From the NCBI RefSeq assembly GCF_001263205.1, contig NZ_CP012333.1:992001-1056000 (forward strand): DNA of 64,000 nucleotides, written 5' to 3'. Both the position numbers and the translations under genes were made by a program. The notes under the pieces were generated by a model. The model did not search any database. It had not been told where the DNA came from and saw only the letters and a program-made list of their open reading frames with translations. Of this stretch, positions 16,178 through 24,521 are shown piece by piece. The stretch is from Labilithrix luteola (GTDB lineage: Bacteria; Myxococcota_A; Polyangia; Polyangiales; Polyangiaceae). Position 1 is the stretch's first letter. The number at the start of each line of letters is the position of its first letter.

Positions 16178-17389
16178 TTACGCCTTCTTGGCGGCCTCGA
16201 CGGCCTTCAGGATCGCTGCGATGCCACCGCGAATTCGATCTTCGCTGGTGGCGTAGCTGAATCGCACATAGCCCGGTGCGCCGAACGCACCGCCGGGCAC
16301 CGCCGCGACGTGCGCCTTCTCGAGCAGGAAGAAGGCCACGTCCTCGTCGTTCGCGATCGGCTTGCCGTTGTACGGAATGCCGTAGAGCGAGCGGCAGTCG
16401 GCGAAGGCGTAGAACGCGCCCTCCGGCATGCGGCACGAGACGCCCGGGATCGATCGGAGACCTTCGACCATCACGTTGCGACGCTTCTCGAACGTCGCGC
16501 GCATCTGTTCGACCGCCTCCTGCGGACCGGTGAGCGCCGCGGCCGCCGCGTACTGCGCGATGGCGGACGCGTTCGTGGTGCTCTGGCCCTGCACGACGTC
16601 GAGCTTCTTGGCGAGCGCCGGCGGCGTGATCGACCAACCCACGCGCCAGCCCGTCATCGCGTACGTCTTCGAGACGCCGTCGATGACGACGATGCGGTCG
16701 AGCAGGTCGCTCGCGATCGTCGCGGCCGACGTGTGCTTGAAGCCGTCGTAGACGAGGTCCGCGTAGATCTCGTCGACGATGAGCCACGCGTCGCTCTTCT
16801 TCCAGACTTCGAGGAGCGCGCGGAGCTCGCTCTCGTTGTACGCGGAGCCCGTGGGGTTGCTCGGCGTGCAGAGAATGACCGCCTTCGTCTTCGGCGTGAA
16901 CGCCTTCGCGAACGCTTCGGGCTTCATCTTGAAGCCGCTCGCTTCGTCGGTCTCGACGATGACCGGCTGCGCGCCGAACATCTTCACCTGCTCCGGGTAG
17001 CTGACCCAGTACGGCGCCGGGATGATGACTTCGTCACCGGGCTCGTAGAGAGCGAGCGCGAGATTGAAGAGCGCGTGCTTCGCGCCAACCGAGATCGTCA
17101 CCTGGTTGGGCTTGGGCGTCCAACCGCGGACCTTCGTCGTGCGAGCGCACACCGCTTCCTTCAGGGCAGCGATGCCCGTGACTGCGGTGTATTTCGACAC
17201 GCCCTTCTCGAGCGCGGCGCGCGCGCCGTCGAGCACGAACTGCGGCGGCTCGAAGTCCGGCTCACCGACGCCGAAGGCAAAGACATCCTCGCCTTTGCTG
17301 CGGAGCTCCGCAGCGCGAGCGTTCATAGCAAGAGTGACACTGGGCTGAACGACGTCGAGGCGTCGGGCGAACGAGAGAGGCACGCGCAT
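16178..17389 (-). CDS. aspC: Class I/II aminotransferase, aspartate aminotransferase type
   Basis: A 403-aa PLP enzyme of fold type I, subgroup I-gamma (AspB-type) by sequence: N-terminal VQPSVTLAMNARAAELRSKG and VFAFGVGEPDFEPP, substrate/PLP residues in APYWVSYPEQV, NPTGSAYN, VDEIYADLVYDG, and the Schiff-base lysine in SKTYAMTGWRVGW (Lys ~240). The C-terminal arginine that binds the substrate carboxylate is in GYVRFSYA. It should transfer the amino group between aspartate and 2-oxoglutarate, with possible activity on aromatic or prephenate substrates. ATG at 17389 follows AGGAAAG somewhat distantly. It precedes rpiB in a two-gene operon. Confidence 0.9.
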   Translation of the reverse strand: MRVPLSFARRLDVVQPSVTLAMNARAAELRSKGEDVFAFGVGEPDFEPPQFVLDGARAALEKGVSKYTAVTGIAALKEAVCARTTKVRGWTPKPNQVTISVGAKHALFNLALALYEPGDEVIIPAPYWVSYPEQVKMFGAQPVIVETDEASGFKMKPEAFAKAFTPKTKAVILCTPSNPTGSAYNESELRALLEVWKKSDAWLIVDEIYADLVYDGFKHTSAATIASDLLDRIVVIDGVSKTYAMTGWRVGWSITPPALAKKLDVVQGQSTTNASAIAQYAAAAALTGPQEAVEQMRATFEKRRNVMVEGLRSIPGVSCRMPEGAFYAFADCRSLYGIPYNGKPIANDEDVAFFLLEKAHVAAVPGGAFGAPGYVRFSYATSEDRIRGGIAAILKAVEAAKKA

Positions 17390-17559
17390 AGCCTAGCCAG
17401 GCTTTCCTCGTGAAGCGAGAGACTTCCGCGCGCTCTCTCGCCTGGATCGCGCGCCACGCTCAGCTCGATCGCCGACGACTCACGATCGCCGTGATCGCCA
17501 CGGTGGCATCACGCGACTGAGCCTTGACGTTCACCGCACAAGGGCCGAAAACAGGCCTC

Positions 17560-18975
17560 ATGCGCTTCTGCTCGATCGCCACGACACTCGCTGCGCTTCC
17601 GATTTCTTATGCTCTCGCAGCTTGCGGAAGTGGCAGTGGTTCATCGACGCCACCGAGCGCACCAACCTCGACCGAAGTCGTGGACGCGGGGTCCGCTGCG
17701 TCGAATGCGCCGGCCACCACGAGCGACGCGGGAAAAACGAGCGAAACAATGCCTGCACCGAAGGCCGAGACGAACGCCGACAAGCTTGGCGCAAGCGATG
17801 CCGACGTCGCCAGCGACGTGCGCGCAGGGAACGCCTTCGCACTCAAGGTTTACGGACGCGCGCGCAAGACGCCGGGCAACGTGATGCTCTCGGGCACGAG
17901 CCTCCGCCGTGCGCTCTCGGCCGCGTACCTCGGGGCGGCCGGAGAAACGGCGTCGGAGATGGCGCGCACGCTCGAGCTTTCGACGGACGTGCAGAAGGCA
18001 TCCGCGCTCGCACGCGCCGAGAGCGACGCGTGGCAGTCCGCGCGAGGCACGAAAGAGGGCGCGAAAGACAACAAGGACGCGGCGCGTCCGGAGCTCGTCG
18101 TCGCCGATCGCCTCTGGGCGGACAAGGCGTTCGCGATCAAGCCCGACTACACGAAGCTCGTCGAGACGGCGCTCGGCGCGTCCACGGCGCCCGTCGATTT
18201 CGTCCACGGCACCGAGGAGGCGCGGACCACCATCAATGGCTGGGTCGCGCAGAAGACCGCCGACAAGATCAAGGACCTCCTCCCGAAGGGCAGCGTCGAC
18301 GCACGCACGCGCGTCGTGATCACGAATGCCATCTACTTCAAGGCGAAGTGGTCATTGCCCTTCCAGAAGACGGCCACGAAGGACGAGGCCTTCACGACGG
18401 CCGCCGGCAAGAAGGTCACAACCGCGCTGATGCACGAGACCGAGACCCACCGTATCGCCGACGCGGCGGGCGCGAAGGCTCTCGAGATGCACTACGACGG
18501 CGGCGATCTCTCGATGCTCGTTCTATTGCCGAACGACGCGAAGGGTCTCGACAAGCTCGAAGATGCCGTCGCGAAGGGCGGGCTCGACACGTGGACGAAG
18601 GCGCTCGCCTCGTCGCGCGTCGCCGTCACGCTGCCGAAGTTCACCTTCCAGTGGGGCGGAGCGATGAACGCAGCGCTGCAGGATCTCGGGATGAAGGCTG
18701 CCTTCACCCCCAAGGCGGACTTCGCGGGCATCGCCGATCCGCAGGGCACGGAGCGCCTCTTCATCAGCGACGTGGTCCACAAGACGTGGGTTGCGGTCGA
18801 CGAGTCCGGCACCGAGGCAGCCGCGGCCACGGGCGTCGTCATGCGCACGACCAGCATGCCGGTCGGCCCGGTGGTGGAGTTCAAGGCCGACCACCCGTTC
18901 CTCTTCTTCATTCGCGATACGAAGAGCGAGCGCATCCTCTTCGTCGGACGCGTCAGCGATCCGAAAGCAAGCTGA
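17560..18975 (+). CDS. Serpin-family protease inhibitor, lipoprotein
   Basis: A 471-aa protein: SPII signal (residues 1-22, YALAAC-GSG), a ~60-aa Ser/Thr/Ala linker, then a full-length serpin fold (NAFALKVYGRARKTPGNVMLSGTSLRRALS to the C-terminus). Serpin hallmarks: LVVADRLWADKAF, NAIYFKAKWSLPF, LSMLVLLPND, LPKFTF, and the reactive-loop hinge DESGTEAAAATGV with Gly at P15, Thr at P14 and Ala at P12-P9, the pattern of inhibitory rather than non-inhibitory serpins. Counting from the hinge puts the scissile site near TTS-M; several bonds are possible because the loop is a few residues longer than in alpha-1-antitrypsin. Upstream TTG is ignored. It should guard the outer envelope against proteases. 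Confidence 0.88.
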   Translation: MRFCSIATTLAALPISYALAACGSGSGSSTPPSAPTSTEVVDAGSAASNAPATTSDAGKTSETMPAPKAETNADKLGASDADVASDVRAGNAFALKVYGRARKTPGNVMLSGTSLRRALSAAYLGAAGETASEMARTLELSTDVQKASALARAESDAWQSARGTKEGAKDNKDAARPELVVADRLWADKAFAIKPDYTKLVETALGASTAPVDFVHGTEEARTTINGWVAQKTADKIKDLLPKGSVDARTRVVITNAIYFKAKWSLPFQKTATKDEAFTTAAGKKVTTALMHETETHRIADAAGAKALEMHYDGGDLSMLVLLPNDAKGLDKLEDAVAKGGLDTWTKALASSRVAVTLPKFTFQWGGAMNAALQDLGMKAAFTPKADFAGIADPQGTERLFISDVVHKTWVAVDESGTEAAAATGVVMRTTSMPVGPVVEFKADHPFLFFIRDTKSERILFVGRVSDPKAS

Positions 18976-19089
18976 GATCAAGCGAAACGGCGTCTGACCG
19001 CGCCCCGAACGCCTCGAAACTAGGCGTCCGGACAGCGGATCGAGACGCCGGTCTCGAGTCTCTTGGTCTGACGTCGGGGCGGAGGGCGC

Positions 19090-19284
19090 TCAGCCCTTCT
19101 CGGCCTTGGCGGGCTTGTCGGACGATTTGTCGTCGTCCTCGTCGCTGGCTTCCTTCAAGCCTTGCTTGAAGTTCTTGATGCCCTGGCCGAGGCCCTTTCC
19201 GATGTCCGCGATGCGACCGGCTCCGAAGAGCAGGAGCGCGATCAGCGCGATGACGATGAGCTCGGGTGCTCCGATGCTCCCCAT
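19090..19284 (-). CDS. tatA: Sec-independent protein translocase TatA
   Basis: A 64-aa protein with the start fixed by AGGAGG ten bases upstream of ATG 19284; the longer frame is not used. Residues 1-20 (GAPELIVIALIALLLF) form the single TM helix preceded by the short periplasmic G-x-x-E/P-L motif, then GAGRIADIGKGLGQGIKNFKQGLKEA is the amphipathic helix typical of TatA/E, with a charged tail rich in Lys/Asp. It would form the pore of the twin-arginine export pathway. TatB and TatC are not in the window. Tat substrates are visible here: the HiPIP and the aldo/keto reductase. Monocistronic, convergent with the serpin gene. Confidence 0.92.
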   Translation of the reverse strand: MGSIGAPELIVIALIALLLFGAGRIADIGKGLGQGIKNFKQGLKEASDEDDDKSSDKPAKAEKG

Positions 19285-19483
19285 TTGTGTGGCCTCCTGC
19301 CGTTTTCGTACCAGCCTGCCGCCCACGCGGCAAGACAACCTTCACAACGTTAACCTGTCTTCACGCTGCGTCTTTACGGTCGGCGCCCATGGTGCGGGTG
19401 ACAGGTGACGGATGACCACTGAGGGGTGGTCGGTCGCCGGCGACCGGTGCCCGCTCTTCTCGCGAACGTCGCGAGCGTCACGG

Positions 19484-19518
19484 TTGAGTCTTGAGTCTCG
19501 AGTCCTGAGTCTTGAGTC
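19484..19518. repeat. Five tandem 7-bp repeats (YYGAGTC)
   Basis: Five consecutive 7-mers of consensus YYGAGTC occupy 19484-19518 without gaps (first, second and fifth are TTGAGTC). The last unit covers the final two bases of the stop codon of the 19517-20545 gene, which is read on the other strand. The region 19339-19483 upstream is otherwise free of features, apart from small GGTCGGTCGCC/GGCGACCGG dyads near 19428-19446. The array could be hypervariable by slippage. Confidence 0.7.
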
Positions 19519-20545
19519 ACCGGCCGGCGGCCTGCTTGCCCGAGCGGGCTCGACCGAACGCCGTAAGAACCATAGCACCCGCAAAAACGGCGAGCACGGC
19601 GGCGCAGGGCACGAACACGAAAACCAGCAACCAGGCCCCTGGCGCGACGTCCGGGATGCGAAGCTCGAGCCCACGGAGCGCTCCCAGCGCCGCGAGAGGC
19701 CCACTCGATCCGAGCGCGACCGCGATGACGCCCCCGACCCTTCTACGGCGGAGCTTCAAAAGTGCAAAGACGACGGCACAGGACGCCGCCAGGCCCGACG
19801 CCGTGACGACGAGCGCCCGAACCGCAGGGGGGATCGAGGAAGCCCGTGCCCACGGAGCCATGCCTTTGAGCGTGAGCGAAGCGACGTGCACGCGTAGACC
19901 GAGCGTCTTCGCCTCCCCCGGCGCCGAGAGCGCGAGGCGAGCATCGTCGAGATCGATCCGGCGCAGATCGTCGCTGACGCGTGCTCCGGCGGCGGTGAAG
20001 ACGATCCCTCCGAGCGGCGCGCGTCCGACGAGGCGCGGAACGTTGCCTCCGCACAGCCACGTGGCCGAAACGAAGGGCACGGAGAACGTCGCCGGCTTGC
20101 CTTCCGAAGCCACGCAATTCGCGCGCCCTTCGGCGAGCAGCGCGTCGACGATCCGCCCAGGAGCCGCAGCTTCGCGGCCGAGCGCCACGGAGGTCGCTGC
20201 GAGAACGACGACGAACACCATGGCCTGAGGAGCCAGGCGCGCGAGGGTTCGGACGGGCGACTCACCGAGCGATGCGAGAACTCGCGCTTCACCGCGCTCG
20301 ACCAAGCGCTGCGCAGCGAGCGCCCATCCCACCGGCCAGCCCGTGAGGATGGCCGCTTCGATCGCGACGGCGAGGAGGCTCTTCGCGAAGGGCGCGAGCG
20401 TTGCCCACGGGATCGTCGGATCGAGCGCCCAAGGCAGAAGGCGCACGGCAGCACCGACGAGTGCCGCGAGCAGCACGAGCCCGCTTCCGGCCACGGCTCC
20501 ACGCAGCGCCGCAGGGGCAATCGGATCCGGTGCAGCCTTCCTCAT
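19517..20545 (-). CDS. LptF/LptG-like membrane permease
   Basis: A 342-aa integral membrane protein; ATG 20545 begins MRKAAPDPIAP and ignores the upstream extension. Hydropathy by eye gives three TM helices (~12-35, 50-75, 105-130), a large extracytoplasmic domain (~140-255) with strands, then three TM helices at the C-terminus (~265-340). The segment following TM2, VERGEARVLASLGESPVRTLARL, matches the E-x-x-AL-x-x-LG-x-S-x-x-R-x-x-R coupling-helix pattern of YjgP/YjgQ (LptF/LptG), which with LptB extract lipopolysaccharide from the inner membrane. The periplasmic domain is short and has a Cys pair. It stands alone here without a partner LptG or LptB. Family call is moderate. Confidence 0.55.
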   Translation of the reverse strand: MRKAAPDPIAPAALRGAVAGSGLVLLAALVGAAVRLLPWALDPTIPWATLAPFAKSLLAVAIEAAILTGWPVGWALAAQRLVERGEARVLASLGESPVRTLARLAPQAMVFVVVLAATSVALGREAAAPGRIVDALLAEGRANCVASEGKPATFSVPFVSATWLCGGNVPRLVGRAPLGGIVFTAAGARVSDDLRRIDLDDARLALSAPGEAKTLGLRVHVASLTLKGMAPWARASSIPPAVRALVVTASGLAASCAVVFALLKLRRRRVGGVIAVALGSSGPLAALGALRGLELRIPDVAPGAWLLVFVFVPCAAVLAVFAGAMVLTAFGRARSGKQAAGR

Positions 20546-20673
20546 CCGTGACGGCGCCGAATCTACACGCCTTGGGCGCTCGTGACACGCTACGCCTACC
20601 GGCTGCCACACACCCTTCCGGCCCGGGTGAACGTCGTGATAGCTTGCGGCCACCAAGGAGTGGCGAGGGCCTC

Positions 20674-21438
20674 ATGCCGATGACCAACGAGTTCCGCCAG
20701 CACCGTACGAATCCTCGTGGAGGCGCTCGAAGCGCGCGAGCGAGCGGCCCTTGCGCGTTTGCCCTTGCCGTCGTGACGGCGATGTCGACCGTGGCCCCGC
20801 GCACAGCCCATGCCGAAGAGGTCTCTCCTTCCGGCAAAGGCATCGCAGGTGGTGCGCTGCTGGGCGGCGAGATCGTCGTTTTCGGCGAGGCACTGTTCGG
20901 CGTGCGCAACGGTTGGGCGTACGCCCTGGGCGCGCTCGGCGGAGCGGCCGCAGGTGGTGTGGGCGGACATTTCATCGAGCAGGGCGTCGACGACGGACGC
21001 GTCCCCGCGTACCTGCTCGCAGGCGGTCTCGCGCTCGTGATCCCCGCGCTCGTCATCGCGCTCGATCAGACGCGCTACCTCCCCGCGGAGGGCGCGCGCG
21101 ACGATCGGCCCGTCCAGAGCCTCCCGCCTTCCGATCCGGGTCAGCCCGGTGGAAGTGCCGTCGTTGGCGTTCCGTCAGGCAGCACGCCCGCGGGTAACGC
21201 GCCCACGCCTGGCGCGCCCCAGCCGACGTCGCCGCCCCCGACCACGCCCCCCGCAGGCGGCGGTGGTGGTGCAACCCCGGGCCCGCAGTCGCTAATCAAT
21301 CTGAACGAGGGCGGCTTCTACGTCGGCGTGCCCGTGCCCGAAGTGCGCCCCGTCTTCACGGCCGCGCAAGCCAAGGCGCTCGCGGTGCAGAACACGGGCA
21401 GCGAGTTGCGCTTCCCCGTCGTTCGCGTCCAGTTCTAA
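20674..21438 (+). CDS. Exported, Gly-rich membrane-associated protein with Pro-rich linker
   Basis: A 254-aa product; the ATG at 20674 has GAGGG upstream and a signal-type segment (AFALAVVTAMSTVAPRTAHAEE). The mature part has two hydrophobic stretches, KGIAGGALLGGEIVVFGEALFG and a Gly-rich alanine block (GALGGAAAGGVGGHFIE), plus YLLAGGLALVIPALVIALDQTRYLP, so it may be bitopic or polytopic. A long Pro/Gly/Ser/Thr segment (~residues 165-215) follows, then a conserved-looking C-terminus NEGGFYVGVPVPEVRPVFT. No family recognised. It is divergent from the LptF/G-like gene and followed by a stem-loop. Confidence 0.6.
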   Translation: MPMTNEFRQHRTNPRGGARSARASGPCAFALAVVTAMSTVAPRTAHAEEVSPSGKGIAGGALLGGEIVVFGEALFGVRNGWAYALGALGGAAAGGVGGHFIEQGVDDGRVPAYLLAGGLALVIPALVIALDQTRYLPAEGARDDRPVQSLPPSDPGQPGGSAVVGVPSGSTPAGNAPTPGAPQPTSPPPTTPPAGGGGGATPGPQSLINLNEGGFYVGVPVPEVRPVFTAAQAKALAVQNTGSELRFPVVRVQF

Positions 21439-21828
21439 ACGCGTCTCCGAGCTGCTTCGAACCGCCAAACACCTGCCCCAATGCCTGGTTCGACGACCGA
21501 CCAGGCACGGGATGAGGAGGTGTGCGCACGCGATGTTGGCGACGCGTTCGTGCATTTCGAGGTCGGTTAAATAGGCATTTCCGCACTTCGACGGCGGGCT
21601 CAATGACGAGTCGTGACGGCGAGTGACGACTCGACGAAGGCCCCGCTACGACCGGTCCGGGCGCGGTCGTAATCGCGGCTATTTGTTGGGCCAACCCCTC
21701 CTCGTCCCCTGTAGCCTGTTGCTTCGCTTCGCTGTAGCCTCTCGAAAAAGCGTGGCTTCCCGGCATGAAATCGGGTGGTCGTCGGGGGAGAGCTCACGCG
21801 GTGCAGCACGGCAACACAAGGAGCTTTG
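21439..21828. other. 390-bp intergenic region with two dyads
   Basis: No gene is seen. Two perfect 8-bp dyads stand out: TGCCTGGT/ACCAGGCA (21482-21507), probably ending the exported-protein transcript, and CGAGTCGT/ACGACTCG (21607-21633), which could be an operator or a second hairpin. The last ~100 bp supply the leader and ribosome-binding site of the kinase gene. Confidence 0.45.
21482..21507 (+). terminator. Stem-loop after the exported-protein gene
   Basis: Perfect 8-bp stem with a 10-nt loop, 43 bp beyond the stop codon at 21438. No T-run follows, so termination activity is uncertain; it may instead protect the 3' end. Confidence 0.4.
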
Positions 21829-23571
21829 GTGAACACCTCGCGCAACGTCACGAAGCCGCAGGATCCGATGCTCGGACGCGTCGTCGCCGGTCGGTACCGG
21901 CTCGAAGCGAGGGCGGGCGAAGGCGGTATGGGCGTCGTCTATCGGGCGCGCCACGTGCTCATCGATCGCGTCGTCGCGCTCAAGCTCATTCGCCCCGACC
22001 TCCGCGGTGAGACGCACCTCCGTGCGTGGATGCTCCGCGAAGCACGTGCAGCCAACCGCGTCGACCACGCGCACATCATCGACATCCACGACATCGGCGA
22101 GACGGAGGAGGGCGAGCTCTATCTGGTGATGGAGTACCTCGTCGGTACCTCCCTCTCGAGCGAGCTGGCGAAGGGGCCGATGCCTCTCGCACGCGCTGTC
22201 GACCTCCTCGAGCAGATGTGCGCCGCGCTCGCCCGTGCCCACGACCTCGGCGTCGTGCACCGCGACCTCAAGAGCGACAACATCCTCCTTTCGAGCCGCG
22301 GCGGCCGAAAGGACTTCGTGAAGATCCTCGACTTCGGGCTCGCGCACCTGGCGATGGACCCGCGCCTCGCGCCCAAAGGCGCGGTGTTCGGAACCCCCGA
22401 ATACATGTCGCCCGAACAGGCCCGAGGCGAAGAAGCTGGCCCGCCGAGCGACCTCTACGCGCTTGGCGTTCTTTTCTTCGAAATGCTCACGGGTCAGCTC
22501 CCGTTCCGCTCGAACGATCGCGACACGCTGCTCGAGATGCAGCGCAGCTCGCCGCCGCCGAAGCCTGCGGCCATCAAGCCCGATGTGCTCCCGCAGGCGG
22601 AGCTCATCGTGCTCAAGCTCCTCGAGAAGGAGCGCCGCAAACGTTACCAGGACGCCCACCACCTCCACGAAGAGCTCAAGGCGCTGCAGCGCTCGCTCCC
22701 GTCGACGCCGTGGGAAGTGCAGCAGCCCGGCCAGGAGAACGCCGCGCCGCCCCCTCCCCCGCCGCAATCGCCCGGCGTCATCGAGTGGGCGAACCGCGCC
22801 GCGCTTTTCTCGCGCATGGTGAGCCGCGTGTATCCTGCAGGCAATTTGCCAACCGAGGTGCAGAACGCACTCGTGCAGACGTGGGACCTCGCCTCGCGAG
22901 CCACACGCCTCGAAGGCGAAGTCGCGAGCCACACGCGCAAGCTCGAGTCGCTCGAGCGTCGCGGTCGTGCACTCCGCGCGGAGATCGGTCGTAAGGTCGA
23001 AGAGCTCGCGCACGAAGAATCGCGCGCCCTGCGTGACGCGGCGGCCGAGCAGCAAGAGGCCGCGAAGCTCCGCGAGCTCGTCCAGGTCGCCGAGCGCGCC
23101 GCGGGCACGGCGAAGGCCCAGGCCGACCAGGCCGCGCAGCAAGGAGGCGCCGCCGCCACGCTGCGCGCCATCTACGAACGCTCCGGTGCCGCTGCCGCGC
23201 TTCTCGACGCTCGTCGCGAGGCCCTTGGTGAGCGTGAGCAGAAGGCTCAAGTCAAAGACGCGCAAGCCAAAGACCTGCGCCGCCAGATCGACGAGCTCCG
23301 CGCCCAACTCGCGCGCTACGCCGAAGCGCTCGAAGAAGATCTCGCCGCCGGACGCGAGAAGGTCGCCTCACGCACGCGCGAAGGACTCAACTTCGAGAAG
23401 GCCTTCAGCGAAGTCTCGACGCTCCTCCTCAACCACCTGAAGCAGAAGCCCGAAGCACGGGATCTGATTCAGGAGCTCATGTCGAACATGCACGGCGGCT
23501 CACAAGCGGCGAACGCCGGCTCGAAGCACGTCGTGCCGATGGGCACGGAGAGCCGGGGCCCGGTTCTCTAG
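21829..23571 (+). CDS. Ser/Thr protein kinase with C-terminal coiled coil
   Basis: A 580-aa protein. The GTG at 21829 has AAGGAG eight bases upstream and is preferred to the longer frame. Residues ~22-290 are a complete Hanks-type kinase domain: glycine loop GEGGMGVVYRAR, VALKLI (Lys52), catalytic loop HRDLKSDN (Asp146), DFG at 168-170, and GTPEYMSPEQA in the activation segment; all catalytic residues are present. A Pro-rich hinge (~310-330) leads to ~200 residues of heptad-like, Lys/Glu/Arg/Ala-rich sequence (LEGEVASHTRKLESLERR, REKVASRTREGLNFEK), a long coiled coil likely to mediate dimerisation or docking. No TM helix: cytoplasmic. Substrate unknown. A dispersed repeat begins 3 bp after its stop. 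Confidence 0.92.
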   Translation: MNTSRNVTKPQDPMLGRVVAGRYRLEARAGEGGMGVVYRARHVLIDRVVALKLIRPDLRGETHLRAWMLREARAANRVDHAHIIDIHDIGETEEGELYLVMEYLVGTSLSSELAKGPMPLARAVDLLEQMCAALARAHDLGVVHRDLKSDNILLSSRGGRKDFVKILDFGLAHLAMDPRLAPKGAVFGTPEYMSPEQARGEEAGPPSDLYALGVLFFEMLTGQLPFRSNDRDTLLEMQRSSPPPKPAAIKPDVLPQAELIVLKLLEKERRKRYQDAHHLHEELKALQRSLPSTPWEVQQPGQENAAPPPPPPQSPGVIEWANRAALFSRMVSRVYPAGNLPTEVQNALVQTWDLASRATRLEGEVASHTRKLESLERRGRALRAEIGRKVEELAHEESRALRDAAAEQQEAAKLRELVQVAERAAGTAKAQADQAAQQGGAAATLRAIYERSGAAAALLDARREALGEREQKAQVKDAQAKDLRRQIDELRAQLARYAEALEEDLAAGREKVASRTREGLNFEKAFSEVSTLLLNHLKQKPEARDLIQELMSNMHGGSQAANAGSKHVVPMGTESRGPVL

Positions 23572-23573
23572 TT

Positions 23574-23720
23574 GGGGGCCGAAGGCCCCCCTCGAAACCT
23601 CACGGTTTCGAGCCTCCCCCCGGCTGATCGCGGCGGGTCGCCTGACGGCGCGTCGCGCGATGCGCGCGACGAAGAACCCGCCGCTCGCATTGGGGCGACC
23701 TACAGGCGTCTTGGTCTCTC
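23574..23720 (+). repeat. ~147-bp dispersed hairpin-rich repeat, copy 1
   Basis: Starts two bases after the kinase stop codon with two adjacent perfect stems: GGGGGCC-GAA-GGCCCCC (23574-23590) and CTCGAAACC-TCAC-GGTTTCGAG (23591-23612), then a conserved ~110-bp body with CGCGATGCGCGCG and a tail GCGTCTTGGTCTCTC. It is almost identical, in reverse orientation, to 26838-26982. In both cases the paired stems come first and sit just behind a gene's stop codon, in the sense orientation of that gene, so they could act as transcription terminators or mRNA 3' stabilisers (REP/BIME-like). Origin as a mobile repeat family is inferred. Confidence 0.75.
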
Positions 23721-23762
23721 GAGTCGTCACCCGCTAGCGCAGCGGCTATTCTCCGTAAGACC

Positions 23763-23831
23763 GGCGCGCGATGCGCGCGACGGAGAACCCGCCGCTTGCC
23801 TCGAGCCTACCCACCAGCGTCTTGGTCTCTC
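23763..23831 (+). repeat. Partial third copy of the dispersed repeat body
   Basis: Matches the 3' half of copy 1 (CGCGCGATGCGCGCGACG, AGAACCCGCCGCT, GCGTCTTGGTCTCTC) with scattered differences and without the paired stems. It is a direct repeat, 42 bp behind copy 1. The region from 23832 to 23979 shows nothing further. Confidence 0.65.
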
Positions 23832-23979
23832 AGTCGCTACCGGTCAAGCTAGCGAACACCAAACGAAGGAGCGGCGGCGAGCCCTCGGCACTTGCGTCCC
23901 CGCGCTTGCCGCTCGGTATACGCGGTCGACTACGTGCGACGCAGCGACGGTTCTCGTCTCCGCCTGCGGATCCGACGGC

Positions 23980-24267
23980 CTATTCGGTCGGCTTCGGGCT
24001 GTTCGCCGCGGTCGCGACCTTGATGGAACACTGCGACCCATCGAAGCTGCATACCGTCTCGTAGCGAACACGCTGCCCGCATCCGATGGCGCCGTATGTT
24101 CCGACGCCGGCCCCCCCACCCGCGATCTCGACCACCTGAATCTGATTTGCTGGGCAGTTGAGATCGAAGACCGCGCGTGGCCTGATCTGTTCCATGACAG
24201 ATGCCGACGTCGTGCACTGCACGAACAGAAGGCCTACGAGGAGCGGAAGGATTTGCTTGGACACCAT
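23980..24267 (-). CDS. Small myxobacterial-type lipoprotein
   Basis: A 95-aa protein starting at ATG 24267, where a SPII signal begins (KQILPLLVGLLFVQC-TTS); the longer frame upstream has no signal. The mature part carries a motif found repeatedly in small lipoproteins of myxobacteria: FDLNCPANQIQVVEI, then GAIGCGQRVRYETVC and SQCSIKV, with four Cys likely paired. Function is unknown; the pattern suggests a small surface or periplasmic fold. It lies inside the segment bounded by the inverted 145-bp repeats, divergent from the large IgGFc-like lipoprotein gene (254 bp apart). Confidence 0.7.
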   Translation of the reverse strand: MVSKQILPLLVGLLFVQCTTSASVMEQIRPRAVFDLNCPANQIQVVEIAGGGAGVGTYGAIGCGQRVRYETVCSFDGSQCSIKVATAANSPKPTE

Positions 24268-24521
24268 GACAGCCACGCACGCTAGCGACGACCACGATCT
24301 GCAGCAATGAGTTCGAGGCGGTCGACGAGGGCGTTTCTCGTAGCGACGTTCGACGTTCTTCGAATTCGGCGGCGAGCGTCGTTTGGATACGGGCAGGACA
24401 CTACGGGAGAGCTCGACCGTATTTGCGGCGTGTAACCATTTCACTCTCTCGTTGCGTTGATGGGATGGGCCCCCATAAGGTTCGTTCGGCTTCGTCTGCC
24501 TATTTCCAATTCAAAGAATAG

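Noticed and set aside
15422..17413. A 663-codon open frame on the plus strand
   Set aside because: It is antisense to rpiB and aspC, both well supported by motifs; Arg/Val/Ala-rich noise.
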